Positions 1 through 8,544 of a DNA stretch of 64,000 nt are shown here, one piece after another. How positions within the stretch are numbered: position 1 is the first letter of the stretch; the number at the start of each line of letters is the position of its first letter. The DNA is from Serratia symbiotica (Periphyllus acericola). GTDB taxonomy: Bacteria; Pseudomonadota; Gammaproteobacteria; Enterobacterales; Enterobacteriaceae. The notes under the pieces are model-generated. The model did no database searches, was not told the DNA's origin, and saw only the letters and a list, made by a program, of their open reading frames with translations. The DNA lies in assembly GCF_964019515.1 (NCBI RefSeq), contig NZ_OZ026452.1:1550001-1614000 (forward strand). Direction: 5' to 3'. Position numbers and translations under genes: made by a program.

Positions 1-1119
1 GATAGCATACAACCCGTCTAGATCGGTGCGGCCATGTTAATCGACTATCACACCGCCACAGGTGTAGTGTGCAGCTGGCACGATCGGGATCGGCTGCTGC
101 GTCAAATCGAATCCCAGCGCCAGCAACTTTTCATGGATCATCGGGAAATGCTAGATAATGAATTCCGCTGGCTTGTGGCTTATGTCGAGGCACATGCAAT
201 CTCGCCTAGTCGCTTTATTTCATGGTCGACAGCACGGGCTACGATGTCGCGCGGAGCGGATCGAAGTCTAGCATACAGTGGCTACAGTCTGGCCGCTTGA
301 GGTAAGCGCCTTCACCGCGCAGCGCCTCAGTCAGTAAGAAGTTGCGCGCCTGCGGATAGAACAAGCAGGTCGGGTGGCATTGGTTAAATTCGAGGTTGGC
401 GACTCGGCAACTGGCGCGCCAAGCCATGGCTATGCCATCGCCTGAGGAGATATCCGGGTTCGTGGTGTATTGATACACTTTGGCTGCGCCGCCAGTGGCC
501 AGTACCACCGTTCTGGCACGGTAGGTTTCTACCTATTCCCGCTCGCGGTTCCAGACATAGGCACCGACTACCCTGCGGGTGCCTGGTAGGCCGATTTTGT
601 TCGAGATGATCAGATCGACTGCATTGCGGCGCTCCATCACACAAATATTAGAATTGGTGCTTGCTTTCCCCACTAGTGTGGTCTCTGCTTCCTTACCAGT
701 AGCATCGGCAGAATGCAGCGGTGGCTGTGCCCTCCCTCGCGCGTCAGATAATAATGTTCTTCACCTTTGGGATTGACCTCAGTATCGAACAACACGCCTT
801 GATCGATCAGCCACTGCACGCAATGGCGCGCGTTGCCAGTGATAAACTCAACGGCTTCTTTGTCGCACAGGCCGGCTCCGGCAATCAAAGTGTCATTAAT
901 GTGTGAGGCAATGCTGTCCGTTTCATCATAAACTGCGGCGATCCCGCCTTGGGCATTAAATGTGGCCCCTTCGCTGAGTGGCCCCTTGCTGAGTAGGGTA
1001 ACTTTGCAATACTGTGCTAAACGCAGGGCCAGTGACAGGCCCTCAGCGCTGCTACCAACAATCAGTACATCGCTGATATGTTAAGATGATGGTTGGTGCA
1101 GAAAAAGAGTGAAATTCAT
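1..1119 (-). pseudogene. nadB: nadB pseudogene (L-aspartate oxidase), runs off the left edge
   Basis: L-aspartate oxidase makes iminoaspartate from aspartate with FAD, the first step of de novo NAD synthesis. Read leftwards from an ATG at 1119, the sequence gives recognisable NadB pieces in different frames: [18 protein letters not shown] near the start, [14 protein letters not shown] and the REGGHSHR motif (about 673-888), then [16 protein letters not shown] and [17 protein letters not shown] (239-508), and PAAHYTCGG near base 50. It has a TAA at codon 13, a frameshift near 680, further breaks near 500-540 and 240, and a TAA near base 36. The dinucleotide-binding glycine motif is also altered (GSGAAG to GSSAEG). 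It is divergent from rpoE, as in E. coli. It is clearly dead, so NAD must come from salvage or import. Confidence 0.93.
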
Positions 1120-1296
1120 GTTAGCCTAATTGCCCGGGCAAAAGCCATGAATGGAACGACATTGATAGAAAGAACTATGGTGATATGGAATTCATGTTCT
1201 ATATGACCTTCAACCGAATGCTTGCTCAGAAAAATAATGTATGGCTGGCAGTACAATTTCACGCAGGGAGATAAATTTTGGGAGAATTTACCTCGG

Positions 1297-1872
1297 ATGA
1301 GCGAGCAGTTAACGGATCAAGTTCTGATAGAGCGGATCCAAAAGGGTGATCAGAAATCGTTTAACTTACTGGTAGTGCGTTACCAGCATAAGGTGGCGAG
1401 TATCGTTTCTCGCTATGTGCAGCAGGGCGACATACCTGATGTGGTGCAGGAATCCTTTATTAAGGCCTATCGTGCACTGGAGTCATTCCGGGGCGATAGC
1501 GCTTTTTATACTTGGTTGTATCGAATCGCTGTGAATACAGCAAAGAATTATCTGGTTGCGCAGAGACGTCGCCCGCCATCCAGTGATGTGGATGTCAATT
1601 ATGCGGAAAATTACGAAAGCGCAGGGGCACTGAAAGAAATTTCGAACCCTGAGAATTTAATGTTGTCAGAAGAGCTAAGGCAGATAGTTTTCCGTACCAT
1701 TGAGTCTCTCCCTGAGGAGCTTCGTATGGTGATTACTTTGCGGGAGTTTGATGGCCTAAGCTATGAAGAGATTGCTGCCATCATAGAATGCCCGATCGGA
1801 ACCGTACGTTCGCGTATTTTCCGTGCACGCGAAGTTATCGATAATAAAATCCAACCGCAAACCCAGCGTTAG
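1297..1872 (+). CDS. rpoE: RNA polymerase sigma factor RpoE (sigma-E, ECF family)
   Basis: The 191-residue product is the envelope-stress sigma factor that directs RNA polymerase to outer-membrane-protein quality-control genes. Region 2 is visible (DVVQESFIKAYRALESFRG, then FYTWLYRIAVN), as is region 4 with its helix-turn-helix (LSYEEIAAIIECPIGTVRSR). Length equals the E. coli protein. I chose the ATG at 1297 because MSEQLTDQVLIERIQKGDQ is the family N terminus; the open frame extends upstream to 1222, which may represent leader sequence. The gene is intact, but the downstream anti-sigma genes are not: rseA is frameshifted and rseB is a stump, so normal signal-regulated release of sigma-E cannot operate. 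Confidence 0.97.
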   Translation: MSEQLTDQVLIERIQKGDQKSFNLLVVRYQHKVASIVSRYVQQGDIPDVVQESFIKAYRALESFRGDSAFYTWLYRIAVNTAKNYLVAQRRRPPSSDVDVNYAENYESAGALKEISNPENLMLSEELRQIVFRTIESLPEELRMVITLREFDGLSYEEIAAIIECPIGTVRSRIFRAREVIDNKIQPQTQR

Positions 1873-1902
1873 CAATGGCGGGCACAGGAATGGTATTTAG
1901 GC

Positions 1903-2543
1903 ATGCAGAAAGAAAAGCTTTCCGCTTTGATCGATGGGGAGTTGTTCGATAGCGAACTGTTGAGTTCACTATTGCAAGATCGGGTGCTCCAACAAAGCTG
2001 GCAGAGCTATCACCTAATACGTTACACACTACGGGGGGATGTCGGACAAGCATTCATACATCTTGATATCGCCGATCGTGTTGCTGCTTCACTTGAGAAA
2101 GGACCCACAGTGGGTGTTTCTTCTCTAATCGTGGAATCTCAGCCGTAATCTCACATCTGGCAGAAAATACCATTCTGAAAAAAAGTGCGCCCCTGGGTGA
2201 GTCAGATTGCTCAGGCTGTTATGGCGGCCTGTGTTTCGCTGGCGGTGATTTTTGGCGTACAACATCACAACCAGTCGGACAATCAACTGGAGGTAGCCGA
2301 ATCACCGGCGTTTAACACATTGCCGATCATTGGGCAGGCGTCACCGGTTAGCCTGGATGTGTCGGCTGACAGTTTTTCCATCGGCAGTCGCCAACAGCAG
2401 CAGGTGCAGGAACAGCGCAAACGTATTAACGCAATGTTGCAGGATTATGAGCTGCAACGCCGTTGCATTCAGAGCAGCAGTTTGAACAAGGCAACCATCA
2501 ACAGGCCGCCGGAACTCATTTTTTAGGAATGCAGCAGCAGTAA
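1903..2543 (+). pseudogene. rseA: rseA pseudogene (anti-sigma-E factor), two frameshifts
   Basis: RseA is an inner-membrane protein whose cytoplasmic N terminus holds sigma-E; DegS and RseP cleave it on stress. The first frame (1903-2148) encodes an intact N-terminal domain beginning MQKEKLSALIDGELFDSELL and containing SYHLIRYTLRGDV. A frameshift near 2148 moves the transmembrane region (VMAACVSLAVIFGVQHH) and periplasmic part (QQQVQEQRKRINAMLQDYELQRR) to another frame. A second, one-base shift near 2473 moves the C terminus again (LHSEQQFEQG to GMQQQ, stop at 2541-2543). The 81-residue first frame stops just before the membrane segment, so a soluble sigma-binding domain could still be made. 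It starts 30 bases after rpoE, as in the normal rpoE-rseABC operon. Confidence 0.93.
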
Positions 2544-2643
2544 TGAAGCAAATTTGGGTCTTCGTTTGCCTATTGACGGGCAGCCTACTCCACTCAAATG
2601 TCGCCCCGGTGCAGAAAGCTGAATCTGGGGCAATGTTGCAACA
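2543..2643 (+). pseudogene. rseB: rseB N-terminal stump fused to gloA
   Basis: The ATG at 2543 overlaps the rseA stop and begins MKQIWVFVCLLTGSLL, the RseB signal peptide, followed by a SGAMLQQ block matching mature RseB near residue 30. After about 33 codons the similarity ends and the DNA continues as the early coding part of gloA in a different frame. RseB is the periplasmic regulator that shields RseA from DegS. Nearly all of rseB, all of rseC and the 5' end of gloA are missing at this join. The resulting open frame (2543-2788) would be a nonsense hybrid of 81 residues. Confidence 0.85.
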
Positions 2644-3033
2644 GAGCTGCGCGTCGGTGATCTGCAACGCGCGATCGACTTATATACCAAGGTGCTTGGA
2701 ATGCGTCTGCTGCTTACCAGTGAGAATCCAGAATATAAATACTCGCTTGCGTTTGTCGGGTACAGTGATGAAAGCGCAGGTACAGTAATTGAACTGACTT
2801 ATAACTGGGACGTAGACAGTTACGAAATGGGTACTGCGTTCGGGCATCTGGGGCTGGGCGTCGACGATGTCGCGGCCACATGTGACCACTTGTGTAGCGT
2901 CGGCGGCAAGATAATCCGTGAAGTCGGCCCAGTCAAAGGTTGCACCACCGTCATCGCTTTTATCGAAGATCCAGATGGCTATAAAATCGAACTCATCGAG
3001 AATAAACATGCCAGTGACGGCCTTGGTAAATAA
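2644..3033 (+). pseudogene. gloA: gloA (glyoxalase I), start removed by the rseB fusion
   Basis: Glyoxalase I is a nickel enzyme converting the methylglyoxal-glutathione hemithioacetal to S-lactoylglutathione. The frame from 2644 reads [20 protein letters not shown] and continues to [16 protein letters not shown] near the C terminus, with the metal-ligand Glu in [11 protein letters not shown] and the His of [10 protein letters not shown] present. What is missing is the first six or so residues including the start and the first metal ligand (His of the MRLLHTM segment). A GTG at 2692 could start a shortened protein lacking the first 20 or so residues. It is followed by rnt, the normal enterobacterial neighbour. 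Probably non-functional because of the lost N terminus; the body of the gene shows no other damage. Confidence 0.85.
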
Positions 3034-3147
3034 CACTTATCCAGAGCGCAATGGCAGCTTTCATTTTTTTACCTAGGTGATAAGCGCCTGCAACCGGCGG
3101 AAAAATTTGCCATAATGCGTGCTGCATCCGATGAAGATAAGAAACTG

Positions 3148-3798
3148 ATGGCCGAAAAAAGTGACCTTAACGCCCTTAGTGGCCGCTTTCGTGGATTTTA
3201 TCCCGTAGTTATAGATGTAGAAACTGCCGGTTTTAATGCAAAAACCGATGCATTACTAGAGATTGCCGCCGTTACGTTGAAAATGGATGATGGGGGGTGG
3301 TTGCAGCAGGATGAAACCCTGCACTTTCATGTCGAGCCTTTTGAAGGGGCTAACCTGCAACCAGAGGCACTGGCATTCAATGGCATTGATCCGCACAACC
3401 CGCTGCGTGGCGCGGTCAGTGAATATGATGCGCTACACGCCATTTTTAAAACGGTTCGTGCTGGCATCAAGCGTCGCGGCTGCAACCGGGCAATCATTGT
3501 GGCGCACAACGCCAACTTTGATCACAGTTTCCTGATGGCTGCTGCAGAGCGCGCCAGCCTGAAGCGCAATCCGTTCCACCCCTTTGCCACATTCGATACT
3601 GCGGCGCTGAGCGGGCTGGTGCTAGGACAGACGGTGCTGGCGAAAGCCTGTACCGCTGCTGGTATGCCGTTTGACAGTAGCCAGGCGCATTCAGCATTGT
3701 ACGACACTGAGCAGACCGCCTTACTGTTCTGCGAACTAGTTAACCGATGGAAACGTCTAAGTGGCTGGCCACTAACCCTCGGCGATCTTGGCAGCTAA
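3148..3798 (+). CDS. rnt: Ribonuclease T
   Basis: RNase T is a DEDD-family 3'-5' exoribonuclease that trims tRNA 3' ends (CCA turnover) and matures 5S and 23S rRNA as a homodimer. The 216-residue protein has all exonuclease motifs: [10 protein letters not shown] (ExoI Asp and Glu), [10 protein letters not shown] (ExoII Asp) and [12 protein letters not shown] (ExoIII His and Asp). I chose the ATG at 3148 ([20 protein letters not shown]), which fits the Serratia length; an upstream in-frame ATG at 3115 adds 11 residues without family support. It lies downstream of gloA and convergent to grxD, the normal order. Intact. Confidence 0.96.
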   Translation: MAEKSDLNALSGRFRGFYPVVIDVETAGFNAKTDALLEIAAVTLKMDDGGWLQQDETLHFHVEPFEGANLQPEALAFNGIDPHNPLRGAVSEYDALHAIFKTVRAGIKRRGCNRAIIVAHNANFDHSFLMAAAERASLKRNPFHPFATFDTAALSGLVLGQTVLAKACTAAGMPFDSSQAHSALYDTEQTALLFCELVNRWKRLSGWPLTLGDLGS

Positions 3799-3815
3799 GC
3801 AATAATCGGGAGTAA

Positions 3816-3848
3816 TCGGGCGGCTCAGTCTGCATTGGCACCGCCCGA
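3816..3848. terminator. Hairpin between convergent rnt and grxD
   Basis: A perfect 8-bp stem (TCGGGCGG / CCGCCCGA) with a 17-base loop lies between the two converging genes. No strong T run follows on either strand, so it may act as a weak bidirectional terminator or 3'-end stabiliser. Confidence 0.5.
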
Positions 3849-3882
3849 CCTCATACATCGCTGTACAAAAACCTCGTGCCAA

Positions 3883-4236
3883 TTAAAGCTGCGAGTATTG
3901 CTGCGCGCTGTATTTCTCTGCTGTTTCTTTGATAAGCTGTTGCAGTTCGCCACGCTGATACATTTCGATGATGATATCGCAACCACCAATTAATTCACCG
4001 TCTACCCACAGTTGTGGGAAAGTCGGCCAATTAGCGTACTTAGGCAGTTGCACACGAATGTCCGGGTTCTGCAAAATATCCATGTAAGCAAAGCGCTCGC
4101 CGCAGGCAGACAGCGCCTGAACAGCCTGCGCAGAGAAACCGCAGTTTGGCAATTTTGGTGAGCCTTTCATGTACAGCAAAATGTGGTTTTCAGCGATCTG
4201 GTGCTGAATTTTTTCAATCGTCGTCATTGTTGTCAT
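3883..4236 (-). CDS. grxD: Monothiol glutaredoxin GrxD (Grx4)
   Basis: Grx4 carries a [2Fe-2S] cluster, often shared with BolA, and serves in iron-sulfur trafficking. The protein shows the monothiol active site CGFS (KLPNCGFSAQAV), the glutathione-binding WPTFPQLWVDGELIGGCDI segment and length 117. An AGGA Shine-Dalgarno lies about 8 bases before the ATG at 4236; a second in-frame ATG at 4227 is possible. The frame stays open upstream to 4311, but that part is not in the family. Its upstream neighbour is a signal-peptide stump consistent with mepH, matching the E. coli grxD-mepH arrangement. Intact. Confidence 0.95.
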   Translation of the reverse strand: MTTMTTIEKIQHQIAENHILLYMKGSPKLPNCGFSAQAVQALSACGERFAYMDILQNPDIRVQLPKYANWPTFPQLWVDGELIGGCDIIIEMYQRGELQQLIKETAEKYSAQQYSQL

Positions 4237-4643
4237 TATTTGTTTCCTCAATCGACATCTCATGGCGACCACATGCATCATGTGGGCTGTTTTAACGGCT
4301 GTAGTAGTCATAAGAGATGCTTTCTTTTACAAGTGCATCACCCGCTACTGATCGCGTCTTACCAGCAAACACCATTCCGGGTTAAAATATGGATTCAGAA
4401 TAACATTTTTAATCCGACCATTTAACCTATAATTTCCCCCTCAGTCGGTGTTTAATTAACCTAAAAAATTCTGTTCGTGTTTTTAAAAAAATAATTAATT
4501 GATTTTAAATAAAAAAATATGCCGTTAACTTTTTCTCAAAATATGGATCACTATTTATAATTTCTTCGCTATTTTATATGGAAAAATTCGGGAATACTGT
4601 CAGCCTTCAGTATCCGTTTAAAGTTAAAGTTGGTGATGTTGAC
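4237..4643. other. AT-rich intergenic region upstream of grxD and a truncated exported gene
   Basis: About 400 bases with no coding sequence I can recognise. From about 4380 it is strongly AT-rich and probably holds the promoters for grxD (leftwards) and for the signal-peptide gene starting at 4644 (rightwards). I could not fix a -35/-10 pair with confidence. Confidence 0.5.
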
Positions 4644-4730
4644 ATGCGCTTAATTCTTATACTTTTTTCCATGCTGCTACTTACACAACTCTTCTTCAAT
4701 CTAGCGCATGCTGTACCGCAGGCGCGTACT
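4644..4730 (+). pseudogene. Signal-peptide stump of an exported protein, probably mepH, cut by IS copy 1
   Basis: From the ATG at 4644 the frame encodes a clear Sec signal peptide (MRLILILFSMLLLTQLFF, then NLAHA as likely cleavage site) and a few mature residues (VPQART) before IS copy 1 begins at 4731. In E. coli the gene divergent from grxD is mepH (ydhO), a secreted NlpC/P60-type murein endopeptidase, so position suggests this is its 5' end. The stump itself is too short to prove identity, and the rest of the gene is not seen beyond the IS. Confidence 0.6.
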
Positions 4731-5723
4731 GGCGTTGTTAAATAAATCGAACATTTGGCCGGCACGAGGATCAGATCACTCTCCTTCTGTCAACATAGCG
4801 ACATTCCGTGGCCTAGCAAAAGTTCAACATCACCAACTGGAAGGCTTACAACAACGCCCTTATCACTCGGGGTTCACTCACTTGCTGGGGGGATGAAACG
4901 GCACTTCACGCCTGGTACTGCGAGGTAAAAACTTCTCTGCGTGGTCGCCCACCACATTATTCCGATATGGCAATCACCAGCGTATTGATGCTGAAACGGA
5001 TTTTCGGCCTGACACTTCACGCCCTCCAGGGCTTCGGCGACTCCATTGTCACACTGATCAAAGTGCCGTTGAACTGCCCGGACGACACCTGCATCAGTAA
5101 GTGGGGGAAGTCCGGCCATGTCCCGTTTCCCGTTTAAAACCCCAACTCCGGGTGAAATTGCGCACCTCGTTATCGACTCTAGCGGGCTCAACGTGTTGGG
5201 TGAAGGGGAGTGGAAGGTAAAAAAACACGGTCAGGAAAAACGGCGGATCTGGCGAAAACTGCATTTGGCCGTAGATACAGAAACACATGAGGTCATCTGT
5301 GCTGACCTTTCCTTGAGCAATGTCACCGATACCGCAGCCTTCCCAGGTCTCATCCGCCAGAGGTACCGTAAAATCAAAGTCGCCTCGGCGGATCGGGCTT
5401 AGGATACGCGAGTGTGTGATGATGAGTTAAGGGGCAAGAAGCTCAAGGCGTTAATACCGCCCAGCAGCGGAGCCCGTTATTGGTCGGCAGACTATGCAGA
5501 GCGAAATCAATCGGTGGTGAACCAGCGCGTTACCGGAGACAACACACGGTGGAAAAGTATCACAGGCTACCACCGACGTTCGATAGCGGCAACAGCGAGG
5601 TAAAGAGTAAATCTGTGCATTAAACAAGATGCCGCTCGCCGGTATGCCAGAAAGTGTACGCCTTGCCTGAAAGCTGCCCATTCAAGGACTCTTTATTCCA
5701 AATCCGATTTATTCAACAACGCC
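4731..5723 (+). mobile_element. IS903-like IS5-family element, copy 1 (internally deleted)
   Basis: Both ends are present as inverted repeats of the form GGCGTTGTTgAATAAATC. The transposase of this family begins MAQQKFNITNWKAYNNALIT and carries the first catalytic Asp in LVIDSSGLNVLGEGEW. In this copy it is broken by changes near 4800-4950, a 7-bp duplication at about 5121-5137, the family-wide amber codon at 5400-5402, and a deletion of about 65 bp near 5606. The flanking 9-mers (GCGCGTACT left, GATCGGATT right) do not match, so no target duplication remains. It truncates the mepH-like gene on the left and an IS200/IS605-type tnpB on the right. Confidence 0.9.
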
Positions 5724-5919
5724 GATCGGATTTCCAATCAATGAGTCATGAAGTCATTTTCGTATAGGGAATAAATTTATTTCCCGCCTCATGGTTCTCA
5801 TTATGAAGTGCAAGCGCACGGTTAAAAACGAAGCGACAAGCCCCTGCGAAGCGCCGCATATCGCGCTCCTGCTGACCATTTGGTCTTAACTGAAATTTGA
5901 AGGCTTGAAGTCGTTTCAT
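5724..5919 (-). pseudogene. tnpB: tnpB 5' fragment of an IS200/IS605-type element
   Basis: Reading leftwards from an ATG at 5919, the frame gives MKRLQAFKFQLRPNGQQERDM and AGACRFVFNRAL, the typical N terminus of the TnpB (OrfB) RNA-guided nuclease of IS605-type elements. It has a TGA in place of a conserved Trp codon near 5746, and sequence like LIDWKSD continues to the edge of IS copy 1 at 5723. The RuvC catalytic region, zinc finger and the 3' region that would give the guide RNA are all absent. It is divergent from the intact tnpA at 5942. Confidence 0.85.
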
Positions 5920-5941
5920 TATTACTATTATACTTTGGTCT

Positions 5942-6358
5942 ATGATAAAAGAAACCGATATTCGCCGAGGAAGACACTGCATTTTCCTGATGCATATTCA
6001 CTTGGTATTCATTGCCAAGTATCGACGAAAAATATTTGATCAGGATGCCATAGAAAAGCTGCGCTGCTACTTTTCTAGCGTATGTGCTGACTTTGATGTT
6101 GAGCTGGTCGAGATGGATGGTGAATGCGATCACGTGCATTTGCTGATTAACTACCCGCCAAAGCTGGCAATATCAAACTTAGTCAACAGTCTTAAAGGCG
6201 TCTCTAGCAGACTGCTTCGCCGTGACCGCCCCGATATAGCCCAGCGCTATTACTACAAAGGTGTTCTGTGGACACCGAGTTATTTTGCAAGTAGTTGCGG
6301 TGGGGCGCCGATATCGATCATACGGCAATACATTGAGCAGCAGCAAACACCCAGTTAG
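5942..6358 (+). CDS. tnpA: IS200/IS605-family Y1 transposase TnpA, apparently intact
   Basis: TnpA is a small HUH single-strand transposase. The 138-residue product has the HUH metal-binding motif in CDHVHLLINYPP and the nucleophilic Tyr in SIIRQYIEQQQ near the C terminus, with the usual length for the family. It is divergent from a tnpB stump 22 bases away, the arrangement of IS605. The open frame has no visible defect. However, the tnpB-side end of the element was removed by IS copy 1, so the element itself can no longer be mobile, although this TnpA could act on other copies. The left end should lie just beyond 6358; I could not delimit it. Confidence 0.88.
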   Translation: MIKETDIRRGRHCIFLMHIHLVFIAKYRRKIFDQDAIEKLRCYFSSVCADFDVELVEMDGECDHVHLLINYPPKLAISNLVNSLKGVSSRLLRRDRPDIAQRYYYKGVLWTPSYFASSCGGAPISIIRQYIEQQQTPS

Positions 6359-6421
6359 TCGGAAAACCGCGCCTTATATCCTGGCCATGGAGGACGGGGC
6401 TTTACGGCGCACCAGGTAACA

Positions 6422-6580
6422 AGATATAGCCATTCTGATAAACATTGTGATTTCCGCAGCGTTTATCATGATGCCTATTTGCTGCTGAACAGCGTAACTT
6501 TAGATAAGGACAGCAAAAAAATAGTGCTACCTTATGACCAAATCCATATTGAGTTCAATTCAGATGATATCGCAGCGTGA
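6422..6580 (+). pseudogene. Unrecognised coding remnant
   Basis: One frame stays open for about 53 codons and ends in TGA at 6580. It reads like a real protein tail (HCDFRSVYHDAYLLLNSV, then KIVLPYDQIHIEFNSDDIAA), with alternating hydrophobic and charged residues. No start codon or ribosome site is visible, so it is likely the 3' end of a gene truncated on the left, near the IS605-type element. I do not recognise the family. The bases from here to 6766 hold nothing else I can identify. Confidence 0.35.
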
Positions 6581-6766
6581 GGCCATGCCAGCAATCACCT
6601 CCAGCCAGAAAGAGACTTTATCCTGGCTGAGGCGGTAAGTGACAGAAGCGCGACTATAACAATAAAAATGGTTTGCCCCACAGGTGACTCAGCACTCAAC
6701 GGTAGCAAAGCTTAGCTTCAGCAAAACGAGGGCGCTGCAAGGGGAGGATCAAATGAAAACAAAGTA

Positions 6767-7054
6767 CTATTTGGCAGCAAAAGTCTTTTTAAACAATCGG
6801 ATAGCACCCCACGCACCAAAGGCACGGCGCGACCAGCGTATCAACTTGCTGGGGTGACGGATGCCATATAGCGCCATGGCGCCGGAGCCGAGTACCAGGT
6901 AACGACGCAAGCCAAACACCATTTTCCAGCTACGGTCAATACGTGCGGTTTTTTCCAACCACCTGGTTTTGCTCTCGGCCAGATCCAGCCGCTGTTGCTG
7001 GATCTGCCGAATCAGGTTCTTTTTTTCACGTTTCAGGTCGTGGCGGCAGCTCAT
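6767..7054 (-). CDS. yqjK: YqjK-like protein
   Basis: A 95-residue basic protein whose start MSCRHDLKREKKNLIRQIQQQRLDL matches the YqjK family of the enterobacterial yqjCDEK cluster. A coiled-coil-like N-terminal half is followed by a moderately hydrophobic stretch (YLVLGSGAMALYGI) that may associate with the membrane. Its start overlaps the end of yqjE by 4 bases, indicating translational coupling in a yqjC-D-E-K operon read leftwards. The molecular function is not established; the cluster is linked to envelope stress and stationary phase in E. coli. Intact. Confidence 0.87.
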   Translation of the reverse strand: MSCRHDLKREKKNLIRQIQQQRLDLAESKTRWLEKTARIDRSWKMVFGLRRYLVLGSGAMALYGIRHPSKLIRWSRRAFGAWGAIRLFKKTFAAK

Positions 7055-7452
7055 GGCTCCCCTTCCAACTCGGTGTGGTCGATGGCCAGTTGTTTACGCG
7101 TGTCTCCCAATAGCGTAGTGCGCTGAACCTTGACCAACGTCCAGGTAGTGCCAACGATGGCTAAGAACAACAGCAGGCCAGTGGTAACCCCTAGCGCCAT
7201 CAGCCGGTAGAGCGGATCGATAGCCCAAAAAATCAGGATCAATAAGCTCATTAGGCCGAAGGCAGTAAACAGCAGCGTCAAACCAGCCATGACTAGCAAC
7301 TGAATTAGATTGGCTTTCTCCTCTTCCAATTCGACCACCGCCAGACGAAGCCGGGTTTCCACCATGCCAACCACAATGGTGATTATACGCTGGCCGATAT
7401 CCAACGCCCCTTTTGCGGGACCGGTCGCGCGGACTTGCGGTTGCTCGGCCAT
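7051..7452 (-). CDS. yqjE: YqjE, small membrane protein (phage holin family 3 superfamily)
   Basis: A 133-residue protein with an N-terminal helix rich in charged residues (MVETRLRLAVVELEEEKANL), then two hydrophobic membrane segments (VMAGLTLLFTAFGLMSLLIL and MALGVTTGLLLFLAIVGTTW). This is the YqjE layout. It begins just after yqjD (stop at 7455) and overlaps yqjK, so it is operonic. No defects seen. The exact role is unknown; homologues are inner-membrane partners of ribosome-binding YqjD. Confidence 0.9.
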   Translation of the reverse strand: MAEQPQVRATGPAKGALDIGQRIITIVVGMVETRLRLAVVELEEEKANLIQLLVMAGLTLLFTAFGLMSLLILIFWAIDPLYRLMALGVTTGLLLFLAIVGTTWTLVKVQRTTLLGDTRKQLAIDHTELEGEP

Positions 7453-7454
7453 AA

Positions 7455-7760
7455 TCAGCGATGCGCGAGCAAGACGCCCAGCACTACGCCCACCGCAGCA
7501 CCGATGCCAACACCAGCCCAGGGGTTTTCACGCACATAATCATCTGCCTGCTCAGCAATTTGCCTGGTTTGACAAGCGATTTTGTCCCCTGCATCACTCA
7601 GGTGCGCACGGGTGTCTTGCAATGCGCTTTCTGCCTTTGAGCGTAGTTTCTCTAACTCAGCTTTCGGCTTGTCTTTGGACGAGTGCAGCACTTCTTCCAG
7701 CGTATCAGCTAAAGATTTCAGTTCAGCGCGTAAGTTTTTTGCATTTGAATCATGTGCCAT
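7455..7760 (-). CDS. yqjD: YqjD/ElaB-family membrane-anchored ribosome-binding protein
   Basis: A 101-residue protein of the ElaB/YqjD/DUF883 family. A long amphipathic, coiled-coil-rich region (LRAELKSLADTLEEVL, AELEKLRSKAESALQD) is followed by the conserved DDYVRENPWAGVGIGAAVG segment and a C-terminal membrane anchor. I chose the ATG at 7760 (MAHDSNAKNLRAEL) because AAGGAA lies at good spacing upstream. E. coli YqjD binds 70S and 100S ribosomes and tethers them to the inner membrane in stationary phase. First intact gene of the leftward yqjDEK group. Confidence 0.92.
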   Translation of the reverse strand: MAHDSNAKNLRAELKSLADTLEEVLHSSKDKPKAELEKLRSKAESALQDTRAHLSDAGDKIACQTRQIAEQADDYVRENPWAGVGIGAAVGVVLGVLLAHR

Positions 7761-7930
7761 GTAATTGTTCCTTAACAACGTTAATATTGACAGAATTGCA
7801 ACATAGCGGATTTTTTCGTTGCCACAAAGGACGGAGGGTAGATTGATAAAACCAGACATCCATTTTTACCCGTTAAAAATCCCGTGTACTGCGGCTCTCA
7901 TAGATAAATATCCGCTAGAGTAAAAAATTA

Positions 7931-8287
7931 TTCCCTCTGAGTTTGTTTCAGCTCACAGCCTGCGTCGTCAGTTTATTCTGTTTCTTGGCGACTTTTTCCA
8001 GGTTGTCAGTCTGCGTCTCTTGTTTTATCTCCTGCTGACGTTTAGCCACCTTGCTTTGTTTTTCATCAATTTTCTTCTGGCGTTCGGCTTGCAAGTTGCG
8101 CGTTGGTGCAGTGGTTTGCACCTCACTCAGCGCTTTTTTCAGCCCAGTTACACGGTGAATATTGCCATACTGGGTGGAGTAATCAATCTGATGCTGGATG
8201 TTCTGCGCCTTGCTGGCACAGCTGTCTTCTAGCGCAAACGACAACGCTGGCAGTGTAGGCCAGTAAGAGTAAATGGCATAATTTCAT
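7931..8287 (-). pseudogene. yqjC: yqjC pseudogene (secreted DUF1090 protein)
   Basis: The body (7948-8244) matches YqjC, a secreted DUF1090 protein: EDSCASKAQNIQHQIDYS, VTGLKKALSEVQ, and the charged repeat RQKKIDEKQSKVAKRQQEI. The signal peptide starting at an ATG at 8287 (MKLCHLLLLAYTASVV) is in another frame, so a frameshift lies near 8235. A second shift near 7955 replaces the family C terminus; the displaced tail reads ELKQTQRE to a stop near 7931. Export is therefore lost. In the family order yqjA-mzrA-yqjC, yqjA should lie just upstream; here it is 17 kb away and IS copy 2 sits upstream instead. Confidence 0.87.
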
Positions 8288-8544
8288 GCTATCGGTTCCT
8301 GGTTAATGGGATGCAATGGCACGCATTCGTCTCTCCTGGTTGATTTAGGCAGCATGGCAGGATACTGACACAACCTAGCTGACATTATTCAGCTTAGTCA
8401 TAAAATGCGCTAACCCCCAAAGAATCAGCCATGAGTTCTGGCCAATTACGGAAAATACGGGAGAAGGCCCCGCCACCGTCTATGCAGGGTTTTATCCTTA
8501 ATTAAGCGGGAAACCCACAAATTCACCTGCCCAATTAGTTAGAA

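Noticed and set aside
34..300. Plus-strand open frame of 88 codons at the left edge
   Set aside because: It is antisense to the nadB pseudogene; the minus strand gives clear NadB sequence there.
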